Below are positions 57,507-57,534 of a DNA stretch of 57,534 bases, piece after piece. Origin of the DNA: Nannocystis pusilla (GTDB lineage Bacteria > Myxococcota_A > Polyangia > Nannocystales > Nannocystaceae). Numbering within the stretch: position 1 is the first letter of the stretch; every line of letters starts with the position of its first letter. A program made the position numbers and the translations under genes. The notes beneath the pieces were generated by a model, which ran no database searches, was not told where the DNA came from, and saw nothing but the letters and a program-made list of their open reading frames with translations. The stretch covers positions 1 to 57,534 of the forward strand of contig NZ_JAIRAU010000003.1 of the NCBI RefSeq assembly GCF_020073745.1, in the 5' to 3' direction.

Positions 57507-57534
57507 GCTGCGCCCCTCGGGCTGGCCTCCGGAT

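Overview
The window is very GC-rich, densely packed bacterial DNA from a myxobacterium, most likely of the Nannocystis type (suborder Nannocystineae). This is inferred from about fifteen secreted lipoprotein genes that follow the lipobox cysteine with long Thr/Ser/Gly/Asp or Pro linkers and cysteine-rich domains, one protein with a MYXO-CTERM sorting tail, several ECF sigma factors, and many GTG starts with 4-bp GTGA or ATGA overlaps. I saw no rRNA, tRNA, phage, plasmid or CRISPR genes.

Layout. 1-2425: partial LysR regulator divergent from an SDR oxidoreductase, then a MOSC protein. 2723-4200: an IS110-family element. 4232-8233: cluster of lipoproteins, one with an apparent frameshift. 8280-16915: three related beta-barrel-like proteins. 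Two are followed by an ECF sigma factor with a membrane/TPR-like partner, fused to the sigma in one case and separate in the other. A YdeI-family gene and a six-repeat Cys-rich lipoprotein lie between them. 17382-25501: small lipoprotein, SelO, a hypothetical protein, a two-domain rhodanese, an SGNH esterase, a pentaheme cytochrome overlapping an R2K-type ATP-grasp gene, and an Rnl2-like RNA ligase. 25694-31643: an SPFH/vault-like protein, an M23 peptidase lipoprotein, gene remnants, an ankyrin protein and a thrombospondin-type-3 lipoprotein. 31849-36155: an ECF sigma and a ThDP enzyme with two citrate-synthase-like genes. 36531-46431: MYXO-CTERM protein, a DGPF/ECF42 pair, large lipoproteins, an alpha/beta hydrolase and an ABC ATPase. 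47117-49742: an acidic-repeat lipoprotein gene split by an IS1182-type element. 49875-57506: membrane spermidine-synthase-like protein, VWA lipoprotein, PLD-like protein, GFA-like protein and a C45-like acyltransferase homologue with no cysteine.

The most distinctive signal is a dispersed repeat family that I do not recognise. It consists of 14-bp units with the approximate consensus CATGTCNNNNAGGA. They occur as tandem arrays of two to seven units at about twenty places, mostly in gaps between genes and often overlapping stop codons. Neighbouring units form 18-nt dyads (CATG-YYY-N4-RRR-CATG), and the CATG/CATG pair is replaced elsewhere by CCTG/CAGG, which keeps the pairing. Some copies sit inside reading frames and one sits inside an IS element. 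Two larger tracts place single dyads on 73-bp and 68-bp super-repeats.

Two functional themes follow from the gene content. One is a large investment in secreted or outer-membrane lipoproteins and surface sensing. The other is a set of small biochemical modules (RNA ligase, ATP-grasp/cytochrome, ThDP/citrate synthase) whose products cannot be named from sequence alone.
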